Origin: Pseudidiomarina piscicola | Lineage (GTDB): Bacteria; Pseudomonadota; Gammaproteobacteria; Enterobacterales; Alteromonadaceae | Direction: 5' to 3' | Assembly (NCBI RefSeq): GCF_902806985.1 | Contig: NZ_CADCXY010000001.1 | Span: 186,001 to 250,000 of the forward strand | Length of the DNA: 64,000 nucleotides | Program-made: the position numbers and the translations under genes | Part shown: piece by piece, positions 12,753-21,066 of the stretch | Layout: each line of letters begins with the position of its first letter | How positions within the stretch are numbered: position 1 is the stretch's first letter | The notes under the pieces: model-generated | What the model was told of the DNA's origin: nothing | Databases searched by the model: none | The model's input: only the letters and a program-made list of their open reading frames with translations

Positions 12753-13889
12753 ATGCATGTGGTAATTGTTGGTGCTGGGCTCGTTGGTGCCGCTGCGGGC
12801 TTAGCGGCGCAACAAGCAGGCTACCGAGTGACACTATTGGAACGAAATGCGGCGCCAACGGCCAAGCCAGCAGACAAGGCTTGGGACTTACGAATTTCGT
12901 CCATTCACCAACGCAATGTTGAGTGGCTACAGCAGTTAGGCGCATGGCACTCTCTAGCACCGAACAAAGTGCGTCGCTATGATGCCTTGCGAGTGACCAC
13001 ACGAGACGGTTTGTCGGTCGATTTTAATGCGGCAGAGGTGAACCAATCACAGCTTGGGGTGATGGCCGAAAACGACGCCTTGGTGCGCGCTATGTGGCAG
13101 CAATTACAACAGTTGCCGAACGTCAGTATTAGATCGGAGACGCAGGTTGAGAGTTATGCGATTGCGCAGCGCAAAGTGTATCTTAGCGATGGCCAACAGC
13201 TGAACTATGACCTCTTGCTTGGCGCCGATGGCGCGGGATCAGCCGTTGCGCAAGCGGCGCAAATTGGTAGCCGCGGCTGGGACTATGACATGCGTTGTTT
13301 GTTGGCCATCGTTAAAACCGAACAGCCGATCCCGAGTGCCACTTGGGAAGTGTTTCGGGAGTGTGGCCCCTATGCCTTATTACCCCTAGACCAGCACTTG
13401 GCGTGCTTAATCGATTATCGGTCCCAGCAAGCATGGCGCAGCGCCGATGCACTGGAGGTCGCCAAGGCGCTCGAAACAACCTTTACGCCAGCGATTGGCA
13501 CTTTTGAACTGCTGCGTCATGGTAGCTTTCCATTGCGGCGTCAACGCGCGTTACATTATGTCGATGCAGAGGCGGGCCTTGCCTTGGTTGGCGACGCTGC
13601 GCACAGTATTCATCCGTTGGCGGGGCAAGGTGTCAATCTCGGCTTTGCCGATGTTCGGGTAATCGTCGAAGAGCTGGCGCAAAAACCTTTAGATAAAGCG
13701 TTAAGGAGCTATGAACGGCGCCAAATGGCAACCAATCAGCAGATGATGCGCGCCATGGATGCAATTCACTATGGTTTTCGCTCGAAACATTTTGCTGCGC
13801 GCGCTATGGTCGCGACGGGCTTAGCTGCGGTAAGTAAACTGACACCTTTGAAACGGCGTATTATTAAACGTGCGATGGGTGAAAGTTAG
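12753..13889 (+). CDS. ubiF: Ubiquinone-biosynthesis FAD hydroxylase (UbiF-type)
   Basis: FAD-dependent monooxygenase of the UbiH/UbiF/VisC family that hydroxylates a ubiquinone ring precursor. The FAD motifs are in place: 'VIVGAGLVGAAAG' at residues 4-16, 'LLGADGAGSAVA' near 156 and 'ALVGDAAHSIHPLAGQGVNLGFAD' near 275-298. UbiF is preferred over UbiH or UbiI because of context: in E. coli ubiF also lies next to miaB and beside the metT-leuW-glnU tRNA operon, exactly as here. Ring-position specificity cannot be proven from sequence alone. Confidence 0.85.
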   Translation: MHVVIVGAGLVGAAAGLAAQQAGYRVTLLERNAAPTAKPADKAWDLRISSIHQRNVEWLQQLGAWHSLAPNKVRRYDALRVTTRDGLSVDFNAAEVNQSQLGVMAENDALVRAMWQQLQQLPNVSIRSETQVESYAIAQRKVYLSDGQQLNYDLLLGADGAGSAVAQAAQIGSRGWDYDMRCLLAIVKTEQPIPSATWEVFRECGPYALLPLDQHLACLIDYRSQQAWRSADALEVAKALETTFTPAIGTFELLRHGSFPLRRQRALHYVDAEAGLALVGDAAHSIHPLAGQGVNLGFADVRVIVEELAQKPLDKALRSYERRQMATNQQMMRAMDAIHYGFRSKHFAARAMVATGLAAVSKLTPLKRRIIKRAMGES

Positions 13890-13893
13890 ACAT

Positions 13894-13916
13894 AAAAAAA
13901 CCGCCGAAAGGCGGTT
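13894..13916 (-). terminator. Terminator of the tRNA operon
   Basis: The stem AACCGCC/GGCGGTT (13899-13905 with 13910-13916) has a GAAA loop. On the minus strand it is followed by a run of seven T (complement of 13894-13900), so it ends the minus-strand tRNA transcript. On the plus strand, for ubiF, the hairpin has only a poor U-tract behind it (TTCTAT), so use in that direction is less certain. Confidence 0.85.
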
Positions 13917-13947
13917 CTATGCGTTGCTACGGTCACCATGGTTTAGA

Positions 13948-14034
13948 TGGTGCGGAGGGAGGGACTTGAACCCTCACGTCCTTTCGGACACTAGCACCTG
14001 AAGCTAGCGCGTCTACCAATTCCGCCACCACCGC
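13948..14034 (-). tRNA. tRNA-Leu (CAG)
   Basis: Type II tRNA with a long variable arm, 87 nt including an encoded CCA (13948-13950). The anticodon loop TTCAGGT gives anticodon CAG. The acceptor stem GCGGTGG/CCTCCGC has a T-T opposition at pair 5:68; E. coli tRNA-Leu(CAG) also has a mismatch there, so it is not a sign of decay. It is the last gene of the five-tRNA operon. Confidence 0.96.
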
Positions 14035-14050
14035 AACAAGCAGGTGAGAG

Positions 14051-14125
14051 TGGCTGGGGTATCAGGATTTGAACCTGAGAATGGCGGGATCAAAACCCGC
14101 TGCCTTACCGCTTGGCTATACCCCA
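14051..14125 (-). tRNA. tRNA-Gln (TTG)
   Basis: 75-nt tRNA with encoded CCA (14051-14053). The anticodon loop reads TTTTGAT, anticodon TTG; the acceptor stem starts TGGGGTA as in E. coli tRNA-Gln. It is nearly identical to the copy at 14149-14223 and differs by a compensated T-stem pair (U-A here, C-G there). Confidence 0.97.
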
Positions 14126-14148
14126 ACTCTCGGAAAACAGCTTTTAAG

Positions 14149-14223
14149 TGGCTGGGGTACCAGGATTTGAACCTGGGAATGGCGGGATCAAAACCCGCTG
14201 CCTTACCGCTTGGCTATACCCCA
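14149..14223 (-). tRNA. tRNA-Gln (TTG), second copy
   Basis: 75-nt tRNA with encoded CCA (14149-14151), anticodon TTG. The two Gln genes in tandem parallel glnU-glnW of E. coli. The T-stem reads CCAGG/CCTGG, where the other copy has TCAGG/CCTGA. Confidence 0.97.
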
Positions 14224-14261
14224 ACTTAGGCTTAAAAACTTTGCGCTCGACCGAAGAGGGT

Positions 14262-14346
14262 TGGTGCGGACGGAGAGACTTGAACTCTCACGCCGTGAGG
14301 CACTGGAACCTAAATCCAGCGTGTCTACCAATTCCACCACGTCCGC
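14262..14346 (-). tRNA. tRNA-Leu (TAG)
   Basis: Type II tRNA, 85 nt, with encoded CCA (14262-14264). The anticodon stem-loop CTGGA-TTTAGGT-TCCAG gives anticodon TAG; the acceptor stem is GCGGACG/CGTCCGC. It corresponds to leuW in the E. coli metT operon. Confidence 0.96.
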
Positions 14347-14364
14347 CCATGCAATTATTTTGGT

Positions 14365-14441
14365 TGGTGGCTACGGCGAGATTCGAACTTGCGACCCCAG
14401 CATTATGAGTGCTGTGCTCTAACCAGCTGAGCTACGTAGCC
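14365..14441 (-). tRNA. tRNA-Met (CAT), elongator
   Basis: 77-nt tRNA with encoded CCA (14365-14367). Acceptor GGCTACG/CGTAGCC and anticodon loop CTCATAA with CAT match E. coli metT (elongator; it has a normal 1:72 pair, unlike initiator tRNA). An A-C mismatch in the T-stem is also present in E. coli metT. It is the first gene of the operon. Confidence 0.96.
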
Positions 14442-14483
14442 TTACCAAAATTTATCTAACTGCGCTCGGTGAGTGCGGCGCGT

Positions 14484-14512
14484 ATTATGCAAATCAGGGG
14501 CTCTAGCGTCAA
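14484..14512 (-). promoter_or_regulatory. Promoter of the tRNA operon
   Basis: On the minus strand there is a -35 TTGACG (14507-14512), a 17-bp spacer and a -10 CATAAT (14484-14489), followed by a GC-rich discriminator (ACGCGCCGC) typical of stable-RNA promoters under stringent control. It lies about 40 bp upstream of tRNA-Met. Confidence 0.85.
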
Positions 14513-14596
14513 CCTCTTTTTCGCAAAAATACGCGTTTAAGTGTGCGATTGATTAAAAAACCGATAGTTTGGTTAAATTATCAACGTGGATGATGT

Positions 14597-15265
14597 CTAC
14601 CAGGGTAATTTTTCACCATTGCTGTGGCGAAAGCATCCAGAACTTTCCAAATTCACTTCATCCATGCGTTGAATGAGACGACCGGCAGCTTCGGCGGCAC
14701 TAATATCGCCCCGATTATTAACCATTTCGGTTTGCACATAGCCCGGATGCAACATGGCAACGGCAATTCCGTCACTATTAAAGTCGTTGGCTAACGACAC
14801 CCCCGCGGCATTCAGGGCGGCTTTACTCATACGGTAGCCGTACTGCCCGCCAGAGCCGTTATCGGCCATAGAGCCCATACGAGACGTAATTAAGATGACT
14901 TTACTGCCCTTGGTTAAGCCTGGTTTTAGTGCTCTGGTAAGAGCCAAAGGCGCAATGGCATTGACTTCAAATTGACGGCGAATGCTTGCTTCATCAAAAC
15001 TTGTAAAGTCGTCACCTTCGAGTAGCCCGGCGTTGTTTACCAGTACATCGATGGTTTCACCGTCAAGACGCTCGGCTAATAAACGCCGTGCGTCCGCATC
15101 AGTCACGTCAATGCCATCAATAATGGCCACCCCGAGTTGTTCTAACTCGACTGATGGTTGGCGGCAAACGGCGGTTACTTGGTCGCCGCGTTGCTGAAAC
15201 TGTTGCGCTAGGGCAAGACCAATGCCGCGATTCGCGCCGGTAATGACAACATGTTTAGAATTCAT
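14597..15265 (-). CDS. Short-chain dehydrogenase/reductase
   Basis: Cytoplasmic NAD(P)-dependent oxidoreductase of the classical SDR type, substrate unknown. The start at 15265 is fixed by an AGGAG site seven bases upstream and gives MNSKHVVITGANRGIG, which contains the TGxxxGIG cofactor loop. 'NNAG' (about 81-84), the catalytic Ser in 'ILITSRMGS' and YxxxK in 'YGYRMSKAALN' follow. 222 residues is short but normal for the family. It sits 10 bp after fumC in the same direction. Confidence 0.9.
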   Translation of the reverse strand: MNSKHVVITGANRGIGLALAQQFQQRGDQVTAVCRQPSVELEQLGVAIIDGIDVTDADARRLLAERLDGETIDVLVNNAGLLEGDDFTSFDEASIRRQFEVNAIAPLALTRALKPGLTKGSKVILITSRMGSMADNGSGGQYGYRMSKAALNAAGVSLANDFNSDGIAVAMLHPGYVQTEMVNNRGDISAAEAAGRLIQRMDEVNLESSGCFRHSNGEKLPW

Positions 15266-15275
15266 TGTTTCTCCT

Positions 15276-16670
15276 TTAATCTGCGGTGCCTGGAATGCCA
15301 CCGTGGGTAAGTTGTTCAGGGTCGAGTAACTGTTCAAGCTCACTTCGTGAGAGCTCGGTCATTTCGTCGGCGACCTCAATAATTGGACGCTGTTCTTGAT
15401 AGGCCCGTTTGGCAATCGCTGCGGCTTGGTTATAACCAATAACCGAGTTAAGCGCCGTGACTAAAATTGGATTACGCGCTAAAGCATGCTCTAACCGTTG
15501 ATGCTTCACTTGGAAATCAGCAATAGCCTGGTCGGCAAGGCTGGTCATGGCCTCGCTACTAATTTCGATGGACTCTAGCAAGTGATGCGCGATCACCGGC
15601 AGCATCACGTTAAGTTGGAAGTTGCCTTGCTGCGCGGCGACGGCGATGGTTTGGTAACTGCCCGCGATATGGGCCGCGACCATCGCTACAGCTTCCGGGA
15701 TCACCGGATTCACTTTACCGGGCATGATACTGCTGCCCGGTTGTAAAGCTCGTAGTTCGATTTCGCCAAGGCCAGCCAGGGGACCGCTATTCATCCAGCG
15801 TAGATCGTTGCTGATTTTCATGAGTACCGCGCCACAGCTATTTAACGCGCCGGCTAATTGAAGACTTAGTTCTTGCCCCGCAATACCGGCAAACGCATTT
15901 TCCGCAGGGCGAAAGTTTTGTCCGACACGTGCACTTAGTTGCTGACAGAAGAGGCTTCGAAAAGCGGCTGGGGCATTGATGCCAGAACCGACTGCGGTGC
16001 CACCCTGGGGCAGCGCACGCAAGCGCTCGATAACCTCATTGACGTTACTTTGACAATGGTGCAGTTGGGTTCCCCAAGCTCTAAGCTCTTGTGCCATGGT
16101 AATAGGCATGGCGTCCATAAGGTGGGTGCGGCCGGTTTTTACCACATTCTCTAGTTCACGCGCTTTGTCTTCAATGGTTTTCTGTAAGTGCACTATCGCC
16201 GGTAGCCATTGCTCGGTAAGTGCCAGTACACAGCTGACTTGAATACAAGTAGGAATCACGTCATTGCTACTTTGACTGCAATTAACATGGTCATTCGGGT
16301 GCACAGTAGGCCCGTTATTGCGTTGAATCGACTCGGCAATAACTTCATTCATATTCATGTTGGTGCTGGTACCCGAGCCAGTTTGAAAAATATCTAACGG
16401 AAACTGTTCAGTACTCGATTCAGCAATAATGGCATCAGCGGCTGTGCGAATCGCTGTCACTTGTTCGGTATTGAGTAGGTCGAGCTCGCCATTGGCGGCC
16501 GCTGCCGCTGCCTTAATTTGCGCAAGGCTATGAATAAAGCGAGTCGGGAAGCGTAGTTTGCTCAAACTAAAGTTGCGCCGCGCACGTTCAGTTTGAGCGC
16601 GCCATAACGCATCTTCTGGTACGTCGATGCTTCCCATGCTATCTTTTTCGGTACGAAATCGAGTGGTCAT
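15276..16670 (-). CDS. fumC: Class II fumarate hydratase
   Basis: Oxygen-stable, iron-free fumarase of the TCA cycle. The start at 16670 has GGAG upstream and gives MTTRFRTEKDSMGSIDVPED, the normal FumC N-terminus, for 464 residues. The open frame continues far upstream but that part has no homology. The fumarase/aspartase signature GSSIMPGKVNP is present near residue 317, as are 'TGSGTSTNMNMNEV' and 'GRTHLMDAMP'. It diverges from the cupredoxin operon and precedes an SDR gene. Confidence 0.97.
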   Translation of the reverse strand: MTTRFRTEKDSMGSIDVPEDALWRAQTERARRNFSLSKLRFPTRFIHSLAQIKAAAAAANGELDLLNTEQVTAIRTAADAIIAESSTEQFPLDIFQTGSGTSTNMNMNEVIAESIQRNNGPTVHPNDHVNCSQSSNDVIPTCIQVSCVLALTEQWLPAIVHLQKTIEDKARELENVVKTGRTHLMDAMPITMAQELRAWGTQLHHCQSNVNEVIERLRALPQGGTAVGSGINAPAAFRSLFCQQLSARVGQNFRPAENAFAGIAGQELSLQLAGALNSCGAVLMKISNDLRWMNSGPLAGLGEIELRALQPGSSIMPGKVNPVIPEAVAMVAAHIAGSYQTIAVAAQQGNFQLNVMLPVIAHHLLESIEISSEAMTSLADQAIADFQVKHQRLEHALARNPILVTALNSVIGYNQAAAIAKRAYQEQRPIIEVADEMTELSRSELEQLLDPEQLTHGGIPGTAD

Positions 16671-16751
16671 TCTAGGCTCCTCATTGATCTGACATGTTTG
16701 CGAATCGCGTATGCAGTCAAACGATTTAATAATAATAAGCATGGGGTGCAG

Positions 16752-17411
16752 ATGCGTAACTTTCAAATGCTTGCGGGTTTTATTTTGCTGGTGCTCTCGA
16801 TGCACGCCAGCCAAGCACGGGAAATACTGGTGCGGGTCACCGATAAAAATGGTGAGGCTTTGCCGCAAGTCGTCGTCTCGACCGAACATCCGGCAGCAAG
16901 TGAGGCCAGCGCAACGGCGGTGATGGACCAAGTCGACCGTTTGTTTGCGCCCTTTATCCTCGCCATCCGCCCAGGTATGGCCGTCGATTTCCCAAACAGC
17001 GATAATATTCGACATCAGGTTTATTCATTTTCCGCGACCCGGCCATTTGAATTACCGTTGTACAGCAACCGCAATGCACCAACTATCACGTTTCCAGAAG
17101 CAGGTATTGTGGTGTTGGGCTGCAATATTCATGACCATATGCGCGCTTATCTTTACGTCAGCCCACATTTGCAGTCGTTAACAACCAACGCACAAGGTGA
17201 GGTGACTCTCGAGGTTGCTGAAGGCGCAACGGAGCTGTTTTTTTGGTACCCCAGTTTAGGTGACAGCACTACCGCAGAGCACAACCTAACTATTGCTGCC
17301 GACCAAAAGGTCGTTGACTATCAACTCGCGGTTGCTCAACAACAGCAAATGCCACCGCCGCCGTCGCCACTGCAAGAGCGCTTCAACCGGCTGAAAAATA
17401 ATGTTAACTAG
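16752..17411 (+). CDS. Cupredoxin-like periplasmic protein ('methylamine utilization'-type)
   Basis: A 219-residue exported protein with a signal peptide (MRNFQMLAGFILLVLSMHASQA). The mature part is a plastocyanin-like fold with candidate copper ligands His88 ('NIRHQVYSF'), Cys124, His127 and/or His129 and Met130 ('GCNIHDHM'). Proteins with this motif are often labelled methylamine utilization protein, but no mau genes are present. The C-terminal 40 residues are Pro/Gln-rich. The start at 16752 was chosen over 16698 because it places the signal peptide at the N-terminus. Its last 11 bp overlap the start of the GGDEF/EAL gene. Metal content and function are inferred. Confidence 0.8.
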   Translation: MRNFQMLAGFILLVLSMHASQAREILVRVTDKNGEALPQVVVSTEHPAASEASATAVMDQVDRLFAPFILAIRPGMAVDFPNSDNIRHQVYSFSATRPFELPLYSNRNAPTITFPEAGIVVLGCNIHDHMRAYLYVSPHLQSLTTNAQGEVTLEVAEGATELFFWYPSLGDSTTAEHNLTIAADQKVVDYQLAVAQQQQMPPPPSPLQERFNRLKNNVN

Positions 17412-19689
17412 CTTTCGTGCGCGACTGCTGCTGCTTTTTGTTGGCTTAGCAGGTAGCGTTTTGATTGCGACCTTAATCGCAGTGACTGTGGCCACGGAAA
17501 ACCAAGCAGAATTAACAGTTGAGCGCGAACTCACGGTAAGTGAGCGGGTGCTCGGTGAGTTGATCAGTATTCGCGGCGAGCAATTGTCGCAAGCGGCACA
17601 GGTGTTAGCCGATGATTTTGGTTTTCGTGAAGCGGTCGCCAGTGGTGATCAAGCCACATTAATTTCCGCGATGATCAATCACGGTGAGCGCATTGGCACG
17701 CAACTAATGGCGCTGTACCGCCCGGATGGAACCCAACTGGCAAGTACCCATGATCTGCCAGCCAGCAACTCGATCAACGATTACCGAGGTATTCGGCGCA
17801 TTAATGACGAGTTGTTCCAGCTCGTCACCGTACCCGTGCGGGCGCCCGATGTGATTGCCTATGCAACCCAAGGCTTTCTTGTTGATGATGTGCTGGCCGA
17901 GTCGTTAAAACAGTTAACGAACGCCGACATTACATTTTTCGATGCGCAAAGTGGGCATATTTTTGCCTCGAGCTTACCAGCGTCGCAGCGCCAAACTCTG
18001 GTTGCAGCCACGCAAGAGGAACGGGTCGAAAGCTGGCTGAATGACGAAGCTCTCGCTGGGCATTTGTCTGACTTTAGTTCGATACATCTTTTAGTTAGCA
18101 CGTCGCGCAGCGAAGCCACTCAAGAGTACCGAACCTTGCGCACCCAGTATTTTGGTTTTGGGCTGGCCTCGCTGTTGGTGGCGCTCGTATTAGCCTTGGT
18201 GACCGCGCGCCATTTTAATAAACCTTTGATGCGTTTAACGGCGGCAGCAGCAGAGCTGCAGCAGGGGCACTACCAAGGCAGCATTGAGCTTGATCGGGGT
18301 GATGAGTTTGGCCGATTAGGCGAGGCGTTCAATTCGATGCGGGGCGCCATTGCTGAACGTGAACAGCGTATTATGTATCAGCTTGAACATGATTTATTGA
18401 CCAACTTACCAAACCGTAAGTCGTTACATCAGTACCTTACGGGGGAGCTTGCAAGTCGCAAAACTGGCAGGCTGCTCATTCTTAATATTGCGCGCTTTCG
18501 TGAACTCAATGATCGGTTGGGGCAAAGGTTCGGCGATAAAATTTTGCAACAGGTTGCGCAGCGGCTGCAGGACGAGTTTAACAATGACTGTTTTGTCGCA
18601 CGCTTGGCGGGGGACGAATTTATTCTAGCGACCGCGGAAAAGGTCAGTGTTGATAACTTGCAGCAACGCCTCCACCGCTTGGTTGCAAAGCCATGGTTGG
18701 TTGACGATGCGCGCTATCGCCTCGATTTTCGAGCGGGATTAGTACATTATCCTGAGCAAGGTGATGAAGTTGATGTGCTGCTGCGCCGCGCCCAATTAGC
18801 CGCGCGCCAAGCGGCATTTACAAAGCAATTAATGGCGGTGTATAGCCATGGCAGCGACGAAGAATACATGCGCCGCTTACAGATTCTACAAGCACTGCCA
18901 GAGGCCATCGCTGAACGCAAATTGGAGTTACACTTTCAGCCTAAAATTGACTGTGCAACAGGTACTGTGGTCGGTGCTGAAGCACTTATACGTTGGCGGC
19001 ACCCGCAGCTAGGTGTGATACGACCTGATGAGTTTATTCCGCTCGCTGAGCAATCAGGCGATATTCTCGCCGTGACGCGTTGGGTTTGCGAAGCGGCGCT
19101 CAATCAGCAACAGTACTGGCTGGAGCAGGGGCGAAAGCTGCAAATGGCGATTAACTTATCGGCAAAAGACCTACAGGACAGCAGTTGGCTTAGCTTTATT
19201 AAAGCTGAGTTACAGCAGCGTCACCTCCCCGCTGAAACCTTAACCCTTGAAGTCACCGAAAGCGCGGTTATGGCCGATGTGGAACAGGCGCAGCAGCAAC
19301 TCACTGAGCTGCGGCGGCTAGGCGTGAAAATTGCGCTCGATGACTATGGCACTGGCTACGCATCATTATCGCAACTGAAACATCTACCGGTAGATGAACT
19401 GAAACTCGATCAAAGCTTTATTCGTGGATTAACTGACGTCGAAAATGATCGTGTGATTGTTCGCTCAACGCTTGAGCTAGCGCGACAATTGAAGCTCGAA
19501 ACAGTTGCCGAGGGAGTTGAAGAGGAAGCCGCGTGGCGCCTTTTACAAACGATGGGCTGTGTCACCTTACAGGGGTACTTTTTCAGTCGACCACTGGCCG
19601 CAACTGAGTTCGAAAACTGGTTAAGCACTGACGCCAGTCGCTTTTTGCAATCCTCAGAACCAAACAAAGCAGGGCATGATGAGACGTAA
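17401..19689 (+). CDS. Membrane GGDEF/EAL c-di-GMP enzyme with periplasmic sensor and HAMP
   Basis: 762 residues: TM1 at about 8-28, a periplasmic Cache-like sensor (about 29-248), TM2 at about 251-273, HAMP to about 325, a GGDEF domain and an EAL domain. The GGDEF signature is AGDEF (403-407), with no RxxD inhibitory site just ahead. The EAL motif is intact (Glu527-Ala-Leu) along with 'INLSAKDL', 'LEVTES', 'ALDDYGTGYASL', 'LKLDQSFI' and 'AEGVEEE', so phosphodiesterase activity is likely and cyclase activity uncertain. It overlaps both neighbours by 11 and 14 bp, so the operon is translationally coupled and the periplasmic proteins next to it are candidates for its sensory input. Confidence 0.9.
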   Translation: MLTSFRARLLLLFVGLAGSVLIATLIAVTVATENQAELTVERELTVSERVLGELISIRGEQLSQAAQVLADDFGFREAVASGDQATLISAMINHGERIGTQLMALYRPDGTQLASTHDLPASNSINDYRGIRRINDELFQLVTVPVRAPDVIAYATQGFLVDDVLAESLKQLTNADITFFDAQSGHIFASSLPASQRQTLVAATQEERVESWLNDEALAGHLSDFSSIHLLVSTSRSEATQEYRTLRTQYFGFGLASLLVALVLALVTARHFNKPLMRLTAAAAELQQGHYQGSIELDRGDEFGRLGEAFNSMRGAIAEREQRIMYQLEHDLLTNLPNRKSLHQYLTGELASRKTGRLLILNIARFRELNDRLGQRFGDKILQQVAQRLQDEFNNDCFVARLAGDEFILATAEKVSVDNLQQRLHRLVAKPWLVDDARYRLDFRAGLVHYPEQGDEVDVLLRRAQLAARQAAFTKQLMAVYSHGSDEEYMRRLQILQALPEAIAERKLELHFQPKIDCATGTVVGAEALIRWRHPQLGVIRPDEFIPLAEQSGDILAVTRWVCEAALNQQQYWLEQGRKLQMAINLSAKDLQDSSWLSFIKAELQQRHLPAETLTLEVTESAVMADVEQAQQQLTELRRLGVKIALDDYGTGYASLSQLKHLPVDELKLDQSFIRGLTDVENDRVIVRSTLELARQLKLETVAEGVEEEAAWRLLQTMGCVTLQGYFFSRPLAATEFENWLSTDASRFLQSSEPNKAGHDET

Positions 19690-20533
19690 AATTAGCCAAA
19701 AAAACTATGCACTAGTGCTCGGTGTTGCACTCGTTGTGGCGCCGGTAGCTCACGCCAATGACGGTAAGTTGCTTGCCACTGGGGCGGTCACCACGATTGA
19801 AGGCTCAGGCGGTGGCGGTATTGTTCCTTGGGCGACCACTGCCAGCTATGCAGAAGATGGGGAATGGGGATTCACCGTCAATGCTAACTTTGCCGATGTT
19901 GATGACTTTCAGCTCGGCGTGCAGAGCCTGAACCTTACCTATGGCAACCGAATAGAAGTTAGTTATGCCCAACAGCGGTTGGGGCTTAATACCATCGGAG
20001 GTGATCTGAAGCAGCAGATTTATGGTTTGAAAGTTAGGCTGCTAGGTGATCTGGTGTATGGCGACCTGCCGCAGGTGAGCCTCGGGGTGCAACATAAGCG
20101 CAATACGACGTTTGCGCTGCCACAAGCGGTGGGTGCGAAGCACGACAGCGGTACAGATATTTACCTAAGTGCGGCCAAAGCATGGCTGGCGGGGCCATTA
20201 GATCGAACCTGGGTGGCGAATCTAACGTTGCGGGCAACGAAAGCCAACCAGTTGGGGCTGCTGGGCTTTGGTGGTGATCAAAATGATGATTACCAAGTCA
20301 TGAGTGAGGCGAGTTTGGGGATGTTTGTGAATCGGCATTGGTTGCTGGGTGTTGAGTATCGGCAAAAACCTGACAACTTAGGCTTTGCGCGTGAGTCCGA
20401 TTGGCGAGATGTCTTTGTCGGCTGGTTTCCGACTAAGTCGGTGGCGATGGTTGTGGCTTATACCGACTTAAAAGGTATCGCCGGCCTACCGGATCAAAGC
20501 GGTGCTTATGCATCGTTGCAAATCAGCTTTTAA
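19676..20533 (+). CDS. DUF3034-family exported protein
   Basis: 285 residues with a signal peptide (hydrophobic about 9-26, cleavage near APVAHA). The mature part opens 'GKLLATGAVTTIEGSGGGGIVPWATT' in pieces typical of DUF3034 proteins, has alternating aromatic/polar strands and ends in 'YASLQISF' with a terminal Phe, as in outer-membrane beta-barrels. An outer-membrane location is inferred. DUF3034 has no established function. It overlaps the GGDEF/EAL gene by 14 bp and is followed 26 bp later by the globin gene. Confidence 0.8.
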   Translation: MMRRKISQKNYALVLGVALVVAPVAHANDGKLLATGAVTTIEGSGGGGIVPWATTASYAEDGEWGFTVNANFADVDDFQLGVQSLNLTYGNRIEVSYAQQRLGLNTIGGDLKQQIYGLKVRLLGDLVYGDLPQVSLGVQHKRNTTFALPQAVGAKHDSGTDIYLSAAKAWLAGPLDRTWVANLTLRATKANQLGLLGFGGDQNDDYQVMSEASLGMFVNRHWLLGVEYRQKPDNLGFARESDWRDVFVGWFPTKSVAMVVAYTDLKGIAGLPDQSGAYASLQISF

Positions 20534-20559
20534 TCGAATAGTTAGAGAGAGACCCGTTT

Positions 20560-20985
20560 ATGCAAAAGCATGTCGTCGCGATTATCTTAGCCATAGTGCT
20601 ATGGCAGCCGTTGTGTCAGGCGCAGGTCGGTAACAGCCTGTACCAGCAACTTGGCGAAAGAGCAGGTATCAACGAATTAATGACGACCTTTGTATTAGAG
20701 ATCGCTGAAGACGAGCGCGTGATAGAACACTTTCGGAATGTCGATATTGAGCGTTTTCATCACATGTTGGGTGAGCACTTATGTGAACTGACAGGTGGGC
20801 CCTGCACTTATACCGGTGCCGATATGGTCGAAGTACACCGAGGCATGGCCATTACTCGCAGTGAGTTTAATGCGATTGTGGAAAATCTTATTAAGGCGAT
20901 GGAACATCATCAGTTACCCACCGCGACGCAGAATCGCCTGTTGTCGACCTTAGCTGAGCTCCATGGGGAGATTGTTGGCCAGTAA
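20560..20985 (+). CDS. Truncated haemoglobin (group I) with signal peptide
   Basis: 141 residues. An N-terminal signal (MQKHVVAIILAIVLWQPLCQA) precedes a truncated globin fold: 'SLYQQLGERAGINELMTTFV' (27-45), 'HFRNVDIERFHHML', and the proximal haem histidine His93 in 'VHRGMAIT'. Two cysteines (75 and 82) lie in 'CELTGGPC'. Truncated globins bind O2 or NO and are usually cytoplasmic, so an exported form is noteworthy. It is preceded by GAGAGAG at a normal spacing from the ATG and ends the cupredoxin/GGDEF-EAL/DUF3034 operon, ahead of a terminator. A gas-sensing or NO-detoxifying role is inference. Confidence 0.87.
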   Translation: MQKHVVAIILAIVLWQPLCQAQVGNSLYQQLGERAGINELMTTFVLEIAEDERVIEHFRNVDIERFHHMLGEHLCELTGGPCTYTGADMVEVHRGMAITRSEFNAIVENLIKAMEHHQLPTATQNRLLSTLAELHGEIVGQ

Positions 20986-21010
20986 GAGCCTTTCGGCCTC
21001 ATACGCAAAT

Positions 21011-21037
21011 AAAAAAGGCCACTTTCAAGTGGCCTTT
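21011..21037. terminator. Bidirectional terminator between the globin gene and ychF
   Basis: The stem AAGGCCACT/AGTGGCCTT has a short TTCA loop. It has A6 on the left and TTT on the right, and lies between two convergent genes. The minus-strand U-tract (six T) is the stronger, so it should end the ychF transcript well and the globin transcript less strongly. Confidence 0.8.
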
Positions 21038-21066
21038 AGCAGTGGTTTTGTTAGTTACCGACGCGC

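Noticed and set aside
14044-14422. Open frames across the tRNA genes
   Set aside because: The sequence is explained fully by tRNA genes on the other strand.
16671-17015. N-terminal extension of fumC
   Set aside because: The extension has no fumarase homology, runs over the cupredoxin gene, and a good ribosome site supports the start at 16670.
16752-17411. A methylamine dehydrogenase accessory protein
   Set aside because: No mau genes are present; only the cupredoxin-like fold and ligands are supported.
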